The notes below the pieces were generated by a model, which saw only the letters and a program-made list of their open reading frames with translations, had not been told where the DNA came from and ran no database searches. Positions 1 through 8,865 of a DNA stretch of 64,000 bases are shown here, piece by piece (the first letter of the stretch is position 1; the number at the start of each line of letters is the position of its first letter). This DNA comes from Acidovorax sp. NB1 (GTDB taxonomy: Bacteria > Pseudomonadota > Gammaproteobacteria > Burkholderiales > Burkholderiaceae_C). The translations under genes and the position numbers were made by a program. Location: NCBI RefSeq assembly GCF_005405905.1, contig NZ_BJHU01000010.1:1-64000 (forward strand), given 5' to 3'.

Positions 1-65
1 GCGATCTCGCTGAGAGAGAGTTGGTCGCGCAGCCTCATGCGCCTGACCTTGCCAATCATGTCCAT
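1..65 (-). CDS. istA: IS21 transposase IstA, N-terminus only (cut by window edge)
   Basis: Only 21 codons are visible, beginning MDMIGKVRRMRLRDQ and continuing LSLSEIA. This is the typical start of IS21-family IstA, the integrase-fold transposase, whose N-terminus is a helix-turn-helix domain that binds the element ends. IstB, the ATPase partner, would lie further left and is not visible. The start could be either of two methionines, at 65 or 59. Confidence comes from the motif alone because most of the protein is missing. Confidence 0.6.
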   Translation of the reverse strand, partial: MDMIGKVRRMRLRDQLSLSEI

Positions 66-114
66 GGTGATCACCTTGAATCCCTGCTGAAATTCTCAGC
101 AGGTCAGTGGAACA
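1..114 (-). mobile_element. IS21-family insertion sequence, left end only
   Basis: The first bases of an istA-like gene start at position 65 on the minus strand and leave the window. Upstream of that start, minus-strand bases from about 114 begin TGTTCC and include the imperfect palindrome CTGCTGAGAATTTCAGCAG, as expected for an IS terminus. IS21 elements end in TG...CA, so 114 is my estimate of the boundary. No target duplication can be seen because the other end is outside the window. Confidence 0.6.
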
Positions 115-120
115 CCCTGG

Positions 121-306
121 TCAATATTGGATTGGCACTTTGCGGTTTAGCTGGTCAAGATTGCATCGGCACTAACAGGCAAGGATTTGATAGGTCAATT
201 GGGCGGAAACGCCGCGCACACGTGCCCACTCGCTCACGCTGATCCCGCGTTTCTTGAACTCAGCACGCACGTCAGCAACAGTACAAACTGGTACGATCTG
301 GGTCAT
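121..306 (-). pseudogene. Decayed small phage DNA-binding protein (Mu-like E16/Ner-type)
   Basis: A minus-strand reading frame starts at 306 and encodes MTQIVPVCTVADVRAEFKKR, then ISVSEWARVRGVSAQLTYQ, before a TAG at 172-174. In the same frame the residues after the stop (CRCNLDQLNRKVPIQY) resemble the C-terminal Cys-X2-Gly-Gln tail of small DNA-binding proteins found divergent from the repressor in Mu-like phages. The TAG may have replaced a Tyr codon. The gene abuts the IS21 end and is divergent from the XRE regulator, so it is probably a phage remnant. The alternative is a functional 44-residue protein ending at the TAG. Confidence 0.5.
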
Positions 307-322
307 TATGGGCAGAGGCAAT

Positions 323-808
323 ATGAAAACGGGCAAAAATGTTCTGAATTCAGGACATCATATCAACCCGCCCGGCTGCGTCAACTCCCAATCGTTCGGG
401 AGCCGGCTGAGAGAAGAGCGAGATCGCCTGGGGCTAAGTCAGACGCAGTTCGCCGAAGTCGGTGGTGTTGCCCGTACCACTCAGCACATCTATGAAACCG
501 ACATCCGCTCCCCCGACGTGGCTTACTTGGAAAAGCTACGTGGAATTGGTGTCGATGTCTCCTACTTGGTCAGCGGCTCTCGACAGGTGGCTGCCGGTAG
601 CGACAAATTGATGGTCAGCGGTCTAGCGTTGCTGAACATCTATCGGATCGTAGATGAGTTCTGCGTGGATGAGGATGGCGAGCCTCTGCCACTCGAGATT
701 CGAGCTCGCTTCTTTCAACTCTTGTGTGCGTCGCTCAAGGACAAAAGCAGTCAGGACCAGAGCTTGGATTCATTGCGCGATGAGCTGCGCAGGCTGACGG
801 GCACTTGA
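323..808 (+). CDS. XRE-family helix-turn-helix transcriptional regulator
   Basis: This encodes about 161 residues. Residues 25-80 form a Cro/C1-type helix-turn-helix (FGSRLREERDRLGLSQTQFA followed by an IYETDIRSPDVAYL-type helix), which is the DNA-binding domain of phage-repressor-like regulators. The remainder is helical and may mediate dimerisation. I chose the ATG at 323 because AGAGG lies just upstream; upstream in-frame ATGs at 254 and 308 are less well supported. It is divergent from the decayed DNA-binding gene and overlaps the next gene by one base, a layout like the repressor side of a Mu-like phage. The target is unknown; autoregulation in the 306-323 gap is plausible. Confidence 0.75.
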   Translation: MKTGKNVLNSGHHINPPGCVNSQSFGSRLREERDRLGLSQTQFAEVGGVARTTQHIYETDIRSPDVAYLEKLRGIGVDVSYLVSGSRQVAAGSDKLMVSGLALLNIYRIVDEFCVDEDGEPLPLEIRARFFQLLCASLKDKSSQDQSLDSLRDELRRLTGT

Positions 809-1446
809 TGATGGCTGTTGCTTCTAGATTGAAGGATGCGGCCAAAGGGTTTCTTAAAGCGCGGGATCGCTTCTGGTCCGGCGTCTGGTGGACAGAATGG
901 CAGATTCGGCGCAATGAGAAAAAGCTGGCAGATGCTTTGGAGGAGTTCGGTGAGGACTCAATGCCTGTGCGTCAGCTCACTGAGCGGCATCGCAAGCTTG
1001 TAAAGGGCGCCAGGTACTGGAGACCTTCCGATCCTGTTGTCATTCGCGTTCTTGAGGCTAGCGAGCGGACCGGGGTATCCAGGTCTGACCTTCGCGTTCT
1101 GGCTCTGAACCGAGATGTCGTTCGCGTCGATGACAAGGTGCAGCTTCGTCGTGGTTGGGGCTACACGCTTCTCGCGATGTCTGCTCTGGGGATTTTTCTG
1201 GGCATTTGGCTGATGCTGATGGCCCAAGTCGTCTCGTCACCTGCTAGATGGGAGGTCAGGGCCGCCGTTGCTGGTGGGTTGACTTTCCTCTTTTGGTTGA
1301 TCTGGCCCGGATGGGGCTTATATACGACTCGTGCGCTTGATGCTGCAGCGAGCGCGGGCGAAACCGTTGAGCGCATTGGGGGGCAGCACAACGTCGAGAG
1401 TGCTACTGTCATTTCGATTCAAGAGCAGCGTCAGCATCAACGTTAG
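808..1446 (+). CDS. Uncharacterised two-helix membrane protein
   Basis: This 212-residue protein has a charged N-terminal half rich in Arg, Lys and Glu, then two hydrophobic segments at roughly residues 115-138 and 148-170, and a polar C-terminal tail. I do not recognise a family. The ATG at 808 overlaps the TGA of the XRE gene (TGATG), so the pair is probably co-transcribed and translationally coupled; an in-frame TTG at 805 and ATG at 811 are alternatives. Genes in this position next to phage-type repressors are often uncharacterised membrane proteins. No function is inferred. Confidence 0.6.
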   Translation: MMAVASRLKDAAKGFLKARDRFWSGVWWTEWQIRRNEKKLADALEEFGEDSMPVRQLTERHRKLVKGARYWRPSDPVVIRVLEASERTGVSRSDLRVLALNRDVVRVDDKVQLRRGWGYTLLAMSALGIFLGIWLMLMAQVVSSPARWEVRAAVAGGLTFLFWLIWPGWGLYTTRALDAAASAGETVERIGGQHNVESATVISIQEQRQHQR

Positions 1447-1556
1447 CTCTGCACCGACTCTCACTAGATGGTGCAGGTGTATCTTGCCTGGTGATACGCG
1501 CCCTGCCCGACACAGTTCGGCTTGCAACCAGAACTCAATGGCATACTTGAGCGCGG

Positions 1557-2624
1557 TTATCTAACACGCCTGCCGCGTCTGGTGACCCGATCAAAGGTAA
1601 ACACATGCTCCTGGGGTGACTCCACGCAGCAGCCAAATAGCCGGCGCCGTTCGTGTCCCTCCCCATAACGCAACTCAACCGCAGCTGAGCACTCGGGACA
1701 AGTGGCTGTGTACCGAACCAAACCGATAACGCGCTCGTCCCCCGCCCTGAAGCTTTCCAGTTGAGCGGGAGCTTCCTTCCAACTGACCAGCAGCTCCGAC
1801 GCCGGCGCAATTCGGTCTGACAGCAGCCACCAGCCATCGCGGATTGCTTTTGCCAAGACCCAACTGATCAAAATCGCTAATACGGCAAAGGCCAGGTCTG
1901 AAGTTGCCAATGGCCGGTGGACAAAAAGGTGCAACCACCCAATTCCTGCAAGTAACAGCACGCACAGCGCTGGCAGGAGGATGGTGCCCCCGAATGCCAA
2001 GCCTCGAACTGATCTGATCTTGAACGATCCTTTGCCAAGAAGTGGCTTAGCGATGAATGAGCACTTCACTAAGCCTGCTTCAGCGTACTCGTACTTGATC
2101 TGTTGATTGTTTGGATCTGAAAGGACTTCAACTAGTTGCTCATCGGGTTGTCCCTCCGCAGCGTCATCATTACTTTCGATTGAGTAGTCCTCCAGTAGCC
2201 ATCGCGCACGATGCCGACCACCGGGAGACAGTTTCTTTAGTCGAAGCGCATGGCTGAAACCTTGTCCCTCAAAGAAGGCTTCGACGCTTGATCGGCGACT
2301 CTCGAGATAACGAGTCAAGTTAGCGTTTTTGACCTTGGTCGAGGACGCTTCATAGTCTTCCTGCTCCGGCATATCGCAAGCCTCGGTGAGCTCCTGTGCA
2401 TCGAATTCAGGCGGCTGTCCCCCCTTGGAATTGGCACTTAGGGTGATGGATTCGCTCACCAATGCGCGCACAAGCTTCGATGCCGTGGCTTCATCGCGCT
2501 GTACGTCCAGCCAGTCGCGCATACACAGCAACAGATCGCGAAAAGTGGGCTGGGTCAACCCGTTGGCAACCGGTTCAGGGCTGGTTGGTAGGGATTCGGA
2601 TCGCAACACTTGGTTTTCCTTCAC
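1557..2624 (-). CDS. Uncharacterised membrane protein with C-terminal Cys motif
   Basis: This 355-residue protein has a long acidic and polar N-terminal region (about 1-205), two hydrophobic segments near residues 211-233 and 243-262, and a cytosolic-type C-terminus containing CPEC and, later, a CC pair that could bind zinc. I recognise no family. It begins 18 bases from the CoiA-like gene on the opposite strand, so both may share one regulatory gap. Base composition here is clearly lower in GC than the core genes to the right, in keeping with acquired DNA. Together with its neighbour it could be a two-gene module, but this is only positional. Confidence 0.6.
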   Translation of the reverse strand: MKENQVLRSESLPTSPEPVANGLTQPTFRDLLLCMRDWLDVQRDEATASKLVRALVSESITLSANSKGGQPPEFDAQELTEACDMPEQEDYEASSTKVKNANLTRYLESRRSSVEAFFEGQGFSHALRLKKLSPGGRHRARWLLEDYSIESNDDAAEGQPDEQLVEVLSDPNNQQIKYEYAEAGLVKCSFIAKPLLGKGSFKIRSVRGLAFGGTILLPALCVLLLAGIGWLHLFVHRPLATSDLAFAVLAILISWVLAKAIRDGWWLLSDRIAPASELLVSWKEAPAQLESFRAGDERVIGLVRYTATCPECSAAVELRYGEGHERRRLFGCCVESPQEHVFTFDRVTRRGRRVR

Positions 2625-2642
2625 TCAACTCTAGGAATCCCA

Positions 2643-3509
2643 ATGTTGTCACTATTCGCATTGCACGAATCCAATCGCTTTGTTCATGTGAGCGAGGTCG
2701 AGCGTGGCTTGGCCTGTGATTGCCGATGTGCTGTTTGCGGTGAACCGGTTATTGCCCGGCAGGGCGAACTCAGGGAGCATCACTTTGCGCACAGCTCGAA
2801 CGCCGAACCCTGCGCTTCAAACTACGAATCAGATCTGCACCGCTTTGCCAAGAGAGTAATCATCGAAGCCCGAGGGTTGGTAGTCCCAGTGACTCCCGCT
2901 GCATCTCAAGCGCTGGGATTCGGCGGACGGTTAGATCCTTCTATCCTGTTGGCATGCACTGACATCGAGGAGGAAGTTGTTGTTGGAGAGTTGCGGCCCG
3001 ACTTGTTGGCGGCGACGGCTGCAGGGGTGACGGTGGCCATTGAAGTCGCCTACGCGTCTTTTTGCGGTGCGGACAAGTGCCTAGCCTATGAGCAACTAAA
3101 ACTACCTGCTTTGGAGATTGATCTCCGTGCGTTCACCTCCACCGCCTTTGATGTTGCCAAAGTCAAACATGCCATCTTGGAAGATGTTGCGGGAAAAGCT
3201 TGGCTCTGGCCCGAGAACATTGAGGCCGAGCAGCCGGTAGATGCTTCTGCTGAGAACACCCCTACACAACGCTTCCTTCCGGAGGAAATCGTGACGATCC
3301 GTGGACGTTGGATATCGGTAAAAGAGCTGCCCAGCGGAGATATCGCCATAAAAGCAGTGCGATATGACCCAGATGTCGTCTCTGTTGTGCGAACCGTCGC
3401 ACGCGCACATTTTGGTCGGTATCGCGAGGCTTACCATAATTGGGTCATTCCAAGCTTCAGGGCGCAGGCGGCTCGGTTACAGTTGCGCGCCATTGCATCT
3501 GCCGGGTAG
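2643..3509 (+). CDS. CoiA-like nuclease-domain protein
   Basis: This 288-residue protein carries a Cys-rich N-terminal motif (CDCRCAVCGEPVIARQG, then REHHFAH) followed by ESDLHRFAKRVI and an RPDLLA...VAIEVAY core. This arrangement is that of the competence protein CoiA family, a zinc-finger-like segment plus a PD-(D/E)XK-type nuclease core with E-x-D and Asp/Glu residues. The C-terminal third is unassigned. I chose ATG 2643 because TAGGA lies at good spacing; an in-frame start at 2610 would run into the divergent gene. CoiA acts on incoming DNA in transformable bacteria, but similar proteins occur in defence islands, which fits this setting better. No other competence gene is nearby. Confidence 0.65.
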   Translation: MLSLFALHESNRFVHVSEVERGLACDCRCAVCGEPVIARQGELREHHFAHSSNAEPCASNYESDLHRFAKRVIIEARGLVVPVTPAASQALGFGGRLDPSILLACTDIEEEVVVGELRPDLLAATAAGVTVAIEVAYASFCGADKCLAYEQLKLPALEIDLRAFTSTAFDVAKVKHAILEDVAGKAWLWPENIEAEQPVDASAENTPTQRFLPEEIVTIRGRWISVKELPSGDIAIKAVRYDPDVVSVVRTVARAHFGRYREAYHNWVIPSFRAQAARLQLRAIASAG

Positions 3510-3650
3510 TGCCAACTCCATCTGAAAGCGCCTTGCGTCAGGTTGGGCAGAAATGGTCAAGCAGCCGGGCCGTCATCAGTTCTGAAAAGGTTAAATGGCT
3601 CTCTGATACGCTTTGCAAAACGCTAGCGTTTTACACACAGGAGCAAGTAC

Positions 3651-3841
3651 TTGACCGTCTCCAAAACCGAAGTCGTCAGCGTCTGGGTTCCGCCAGACGT
3701 GAAGGCTGCATTGGTTGCAGCGGCTGACCAGGAGCGTCGAAGCTTGGCCTCGATGGTCCATTCATGGTGCTCGACTACTGCCGGACGCGCGGCATCGTGC
3801 TCCATCCGGTCAAGTCTCCCAAGACGCACAAGGGCAGGTAG
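3651..3841 (+). pseudogene. Frameshifted ribbon-helix-helix (CopG/Arc-type) DNA-binding protein
   Basis: A TTG at 3651, with AGGAG seven bases upstream, opens a frame encoding TVSKTEVVSVWVPPDVKAAL and QERRSLASMV, a ribbon-helix-helix DNA-binding fold. After codon 36 the frame that continues the family pattern (MVLDYCRTRGI, from 3764) lies in a different phase, ending with TAG at 3839-3841. The original frame instead runs on into the restriction gene as low-complexity sequence. The simplest reading is a frameshift. Sitting 50 bases before the type ISP gene, it may have been its regulator or an antitoxin-like orphan. A sequencing error would also explain it. Confidence 0.55.
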
Positions 3842-3891
3842 CCTGATTCGCCCGTGTTCCCAGCAAAACCAGCACAAGCTTCTAGAACGAC

Positions 3892-6800
3892 ATGACTGCC
3901 CTTTCATCGCTGCTCGATCACTATCGCAACTCGTCCATGTCGGAGCGCGAGAAGGGCACGTACTTTGAAGAGCTGATGCTCTGCTACCTCCGCAACGAGG
4001 CTACCTACCGTGACCTCTACAGCGAGGTCTGGACCTACGGCGAATGGGCGGCACTCCAGGGGCTGGACAAGCGAGATACCGGCATCGACCTGGTGGCCAA
4101 GACCCAAGGTACCGGCGAAATCCACGCCATCCAGTGCAAGCTGTACGCTGAGGACTACCGCCTGCAAAAGAGCGACATCGACAGCTTCTTCACCGCCTCG
4201 GGCAAGAAGCCCTTCGCCCACCGTGTCATCGTCAGCACTACGAACCACTGGAGCACCCACGCGGAGGAGGCGCTGCGCGACCAGCAACCGCCCGTCAGCA
4301 AGATCGACCTGAACGACCTGGAGAACAGCCAGATCGACTGGGCCCAGTACCAGCCTAAAGCGGCGCCGGTGCTCAAGGTCAAAAAGCAGCTTCGGCCCCA
4401 TCAGCAACAGGCGCTGGACGGCGCGCTTTCCGGCTTGCAGATCACTGACCGCGGCAAGCTCATCATGGCCTGCGGCACGGGCAAGACCTTCACCAGCCTG
4501 AAGATCGCCGAAGCCCTGGCCGGCAAGGGCAAGCGCGTGCTGTTTCTAGTGCCCAGCCTGTCCCTGCTGTCGCAGACCCTGACCGAGTGGACCCAGGAAA
4601 GCGCCACTCCGTTGCACAGCTTCGCCGTTTGCTCGGACAGTGATGTCGGCAAGAAGCGCCAGAAAGACGACGACAGCGTCCAGACCTTCACCCACGAACT
4701 GCGCTACCCCGCCACGACCGAACCGGGCCGCCTGGCCAGTGAGATGGCCAAACGGCACGACGCCGCGCACATGAGCGTCGTCTTCAGCACCTACCACTCC
4801 ATCGACGTCATCCACCGCGCCCAGCAGGGGCATGGCCTGGCTGACTTCGACCTCATCGTCTGCGACGAGGCCCACCGCACCACGGGCGCTACCTTCGGCG
4901 ACGAAGACGAGAGCAATTTCGTCAAGGTGCACGACGCGGCCTTCATCCGTTCGGCCAAGCGCCTCTACATGACGGCCACGCCGCGCATCTACGGCGACAG
5001 CGCCAAGGCCAAGGCCGAACAGGGCAGCGTGGCGCTGTGCTCGATGGACGACGAGGCCCTCTACGGCCCCGAGCTGCACGTCATCACCTTCTCCGAGGCG
5101 GTCCGGCGCGGTCTGTTGGTGGACTACAAGGTCATCGTGCTGTCGGTGGAAGAGAGCCACGTCAGCCGCCGCATCCAGAGCCTGCTCAAAGACGAGAACA
5201 ACCAGCTCAAGGTGGATGACGCCGCCAAGATCATTGGCTGCTGGAAAGCTCTGGCCAAGCAGGGTCTCGCCGAGGATCTGAACGGCGACCACGAAGTCAT
5301 GAAGCGTGCTGTGGCCTTCTGCCAAGTCATCGAAGTGAGCAAGAGTGCCAAGACCCACAAGGTCAGTTCCAAAAACATCGCCGGCATGTTCCAGGCGGTG
5401 GTCGAGGCTTACCAGGCGACCGAGGAGGACGATGCAGCCTCGACACTGGCCTGCGAAGCCGAGCATGTAGACGGCAGCATGAATGCCAGCGAGAAGGAAG
5501 CCAAGCTCGCTTGGCTCAAGGCCGATGCCGCTGAGGACACTTGCCGCATCCTGAGCAATGTGCGCTGCCTGTCCGAAGGTGTCGACGTGCCGGCATTGGA
5601 CGCGGTGCTGTTCCTGACGCCGCGCAACTCCCAGGTGGATGTGGTTCAGTCGGTCGGCCGGGTTATGCGCAACGCTCCGGGCAAGAAGCGTGGCTATGTC
5701 GTGCTGCCTGTTGTCATTCCCGCCGGCGTGGAGCCGCATGAGGCCTTGGCTGACAACAAGACCTATGCCGTGGTGTGGCAGGTGCTGCAGGCGCTGCGCT
5801 CGCACGATGACCGCTTTGACGCAATGGTCAACAAGCTGGACCTCATCGGCCGCGACACCAGCAAGATGGAAGTCGTCGCCATTACCGACAAGATTCAGAA
5901 GAAGGCCGAGAAGCCCAAGGGTTCGAAGAACAAGGACGCCGGCAAGGGCGGCTTCACCATCGGGGAGCCGACGCCCAAGCCCTACGGCAAGGAAGCCCAG
6001 ACCTCCTTGCCATTCGAGATCGGCGAGATCGAGAAGGCCATCTACGCCAAGCTGGTGCAGAAGGTGGGCAACCGCCACCACTGGGAAGACTGGGCCAACG
6101 ACATTGCCAAGATCGCCCGCACCCACATCGACCGCATCACAGCCATCGTTGAATACCCAGCCAACGAGAAGGAGCGCGCCGCCTTCAACACCTTCGCCGG
6201 TGAGCTGCGCGATGACCTGAACGGCAGCATCAGCGACGGTGAGGTCATCGAGATGCTGGCCCAGCACCTGATCACCAAGCCAGTCTTCGATGCCCTCTTC
6301 GAGGACTACAGCTTCGCCCAGCACAACCCCATGTCGCTGGCCATGCAGGGCGTGCTGGACGTTCTGCATGAGCACCGGCTGGACAAGGAAGCCGACACCC
6401 TCCAGCGTTTCTACGACAGCGTCAAGATGCGTGCATCGGGCATCGACAACGCGGCCGGTAAGCAGAAGATCGTCGTCGAGCTGTACGACAAGTTCTTCCG
6501 CAACGCTTTCCCCAAGATGACCGAGCGGCTAGGCATCGTCTACACGCCGGTCGAGGTGGTGGACTTCATCATCCACAGCGTCGCCCACATCCTGGAGACC
6601 GAGTTCGGGCAGACGCTGGGTAGCAAGGGCGTCCACATCATTGATCCCTTCACTGGCACCGGCACGTTCATCACCCGCCTGCTGCAAAGCGGCCTGATCG
6701 CGCCCGAGCACCTGCCCCACAAGTACAAGCACGAAATCCACGCCAATGAGTTGGTGCTGCTGGCCTACTACATCGCCGCAATCAACATCGAGGCTGTCTA

Positions 6801-8811
6801 CCACGGCATTGTCGGCGGCAAGTACCAGCCCTTCGAGGGCATCTGCCTGACCGACACCTTCCAGATGTACGAAAAGGAAGACCTGGTCGATGCTCTGCTG
6901 GTGGATAACAGCGCGCGGCGCAAGCGGCAGAAGCAGCTGGACATCCGGGTCGTTATCGGCAATCCGCCATATTCCGTGGGGCAGGAGCGCGCGAACGACA
7001 ACAACCAGAACGTCGCCTACCCGTATCTGGACGGCCGGGTCCGCCAGACCTATGCAGAACAATCTGTGGCGACCAACAAGAATGCGCTGTACGACAGCTA
7101 CGTCCGTGCTATCCGCTGGGCCTGCGACCGGATTGGCAGCAGCGGGGTGATTGGCTTTGTGACCAACGCCGGCTTCGTCGAAACGGGGACCTTCGACGGA
7201 TTGCGCAAATGTCTGGCGGACGAGTTCAGCAGCATCTGGATATTCCACCTGCGGGGCAATCAGCGAACGTCAGGAGAGCTGTCCCGCAAGGAGGGCGGCA
7301 AGATTTTCGGCAGTGGCAGTCGTGCACCCATCGCCATTTCCTTGCTGGTCAAGAATCCCAACGCCAGACAGCACGGGCAGATTCACTTCCACGACATCGG
7401 CGACTATCTGAATCGGGACGAGAAGCTTCAGAAGATTGCTGACTTCGCCAGCATCGCTGGCATTTCAAAAGCCGGGAAGTGGATGCTGATCGAGCCCGAC
7501 GAGCACGGTGACTGGCTACGACAGCGCGACAACGATCTGAAGCAGCACTTGGTGCTGGGGGACAAGGGCGGTGCTGGCGAGGTCACGATCTTCTCCAACT
7601 ACTCCAGTGGAGTGAAAACCCAGCGCGATGCTTGGTGCTACAACTCCAGCCGGTCTGCTGTCGCAGCCAACATGGGGCGAATGATCGCCTTCTACAACAC
7701 AGAGGCCGATCGCTTCTCGCTGACGCATGGCCAGCTCCCCAAGTTGCAACGCGAAGAGCTGGTTGACGGGTTCGTGAATTCCGACCCCGAGCAAATTAGT
7801 TGGACTCGAGCGTTGAAGCAAGATGCAGTCAAGGACCGTCGATTCGAGTTTGATGCGGAATGTCTGGCCCCAAGCAGCTACCGCCCGTTCACGAAGCAAT
7901 GGTTGTACTACAGCCGGCGATTCAACGAAATGGTCTATCAGATGCCGCGCGTCTTTCCCGATGGAAAGCACAAAAACCTGGTCATCTGCGTGAATGGGGT
8001 GGGAGCTCAGAAGGAGTTCTCAACTCTAATCACGGACCATCTGCCCGACCTCCACATGATGCAGACGGGCCAGTGCTTCCCACTTTACTTGTATGACGAC
8101 TCAGAGGGTGAACAAGCCGGTTCAGCGCCACAAGGCACGTTGTTCAGCCATGAAGGCGCGACGCCCACATCGCGCAAGCGCAAAGACGCCATAACGGCAG
8201 AGGGTCTAGCGCACTTCCAGTCCGCCTACCCGGGCGAGAACATCGGCCGCGAAGACCTTTTCTACTACGTCTACGGACTGCTGCACGCACCCGACTACCG
8301 CAAGCGCTTCGCCGATAACTTGGGCAAGGAGCTGCCGCGCATTCCGTGTGTGAAGACAGCCGCCGACTTCTGGGCCTTCTCCAAGGCCGGCCGCAAACTG
8401 GCCGATCTGCACCTGAACTACGAGAGCGTCGAACCCTACACGCTGAAGATCGACAGTGGCGGCAAGAAGCTTACTGATGCCGACTACCGCGTCGAAAAGA
8501 TGCGCTACGGCAAGGGCAAAGGTAAGGACAAGGACCTGACGACCCTGCACTACAACGACCGAATCACTTTGACCGGCATCCCGCTGGAAGCCTACGACTA
8601 CTTCGTCAACGGCAAGCCAGCCCTGGACTGGGTGGTCGAGCGCCAGGGCGTGAAGACCGACAAGGACAGCGGCATCGTCAACGATGCGAACGACTGGGCG
8701 GTCGAGACCATGGGCAATCCGCGCTATCCGCTGGAGCTGTTCCAGCGCGTGGTTACCGTCAGTTTGGAAACGATGAGGATCGTAAGGGGACTGCCCGCGC
8801 TCGTGCTGTAG
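3892..8811 (+). CDS. Single-chain type ISP restriction-modification enzyme (nuclease-helicase-methyltransferase)
   Basis: A 1639-residue protein combining all activities of a type ISP (LlaGI/LlaBIII-like) enzyme. An N-terminal Mrr-type nuclease has Asp66 and Gln81-x-Lys83. A superfamily 2 translocase follows, with Walker A ACGTGKT (193-199) and DEAH box (325-328). The central-to-C-terminal part has a gamma-class N6-adenine methyltransferase, motif I DPFTGTGT from residue 918 and NPPY at 1024-1027, then a target-recognition region. Such enzymes methylate one strand of an asymmetric site and cleave after translocation and collision. The start at 3892 fits the family N-terminus (LLDHYR...EREKGTYFE). 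Codon use is more GC-rich than the genes to its left. All key motifs look intact, so it is probably active. Confidence 0.93.
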   Translation: MTALSSLLDHYRNSSMSEREKGTYFEELMLCYLRNEATYRDLYSEVWTYGEWAALQGLDKRDTGIDLVAKTQGTGEIHAIQCKLYAEDYRLQKSDIDSFFTASGKKPFAHRVIVSTTNHWSTHAEEALRDQQPPVSKIDLNDLENSQIDWAQYQPKAAPVLKVKKQLRPHQQQALDGALSGLQITDRGKLIMACGTGKTFTSLKIAEALAGKGKRVLFLVPSLSLLSQTLTEWTQESATPLHSFAVCSDSDVGKKRQKDDDSVQTFTHELRYPATTEPGRLASEMAKRHDAAHMSVVFSTYHSIDVIHRAQQGHGLADFDLIVCDEAHRTTGATFGDEDESNFVKVHDAAFIRSAKRLYMTATPRIYGDSAKAKAEQGSVALCSMDDEALYGPELHVITFSEAVRRGLLVDYKVIVLSVEESHVSRRIQSLLKDENNQLKVDDAAKIIGCWKALAKQGLAEDLNGDHEVMKRAVAFCQVIEVSKSAKTHKVSSKNIAGMFQAVVEAYQATEEDDAASTLACEAEHVDGSMNASEKEAKLAWLKADAAEDTCRILSNVRCLSEGVDVPALDAVLFLTPRNSQVDVVQSVGRVMRNAPGKKRGYVVLPVVIPAGVEPHEALADNKTYAVVWQVLQALRSHDDRFDAMVNKLDLIGRDTSKMEVVAITDKIQKKAEKPKGSKNKDAGKGGFTIGEPTPKPYGKEAQTSLPFEIGEIEKAIYAKLVQKVGNRHHWEDWANDIAKIARTHIDRITAIVEYPANEKERAAFNTFAGELRDDLNGSISDGEVIEMLAQHLITKPVFDALFEDYSFAQHNPMSLAMQGVLDVLHEHRLDKEADTLQRFYDSVKMRASGIDNAAGKQKIVVELYDKFFRNAFPKMTERLGIVYTPVEVVDFIIHSVAHILETEFGQTLGSKGVHIIDPFTGTGTFITRLLQSGLIAPEHLPHKYKHEIHANELVLLAYYIAAINIEAVYHGIVGGKYQPFEGICLTDTFQMYEKEDLVDALLVDNSARRKRQKQLDIRVVIGNPPYSVGQERANDNNQNVAYPYLDGRVRQTYAEQSVATNKNALYDSYVRAIRWACDRIGSSGVIGFVTNAGFVETGTFDGLRKCLADEFSSIWIFHLRGNQRTSGELSRKEGGKIFGSGSRAPIAISLLVKNPNARQHGQIHFHDIGDYLNRDEKLQKIADFASIAGISKAGKWMLIEPDEHGDWLRQRDNDLKQHLVLGDKGGAGEVTIFSNYSSGVKTQRDAWCYNSSRSAVAANMGRMIAFYNTEADRFSLTHGQLPKLQREELVDGFVNSDPEQISWTRALKQDAVKDRRFEFDAECLAPSSYRPFTKQWLYYSRRFNEMVYQMPRVFPDGKHKNLVICVNGVGAQKEFSTLITDHLPDLHMMQTGQCFPLYLYDDSEGEQAGSAPQGTLFSHEGATPTSRKRKDAITAEGLAHFQSAYPGENIGREDLFYYVYGLLHAPDYRKRFADNLGKELPRIPCVKTAADFWAFSKAGRKLADLHLNYESVEPYTLKIDSGGKKLTDADYRVEKMRYGKGKGKDKDLTTLHYNDRITLTGIPLEAYDYFVNGKPALDWVVERQGVKTDKDSGIVNDANDWAVETMGNPRYPLELFQRVVTVSLETMRIVRGLPALVL

Positions 8812-8865
8812 GCGCGGCCGCTATGTGTACTTGGCGCCCACCCGCCCAGTCCTCCTCCACTCTGC

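Noticed and set aside
1447..1556. A small gene between the membrane-protein genes
   Set aside because: No frame with a plausible start, length or conserved sequence; I see nothing there.
2643..3509. A competence (transformation) locus
   Set aside because: Only the CoiA-like gene is present; no com genes are nearby, so transformation cannot be inferred.
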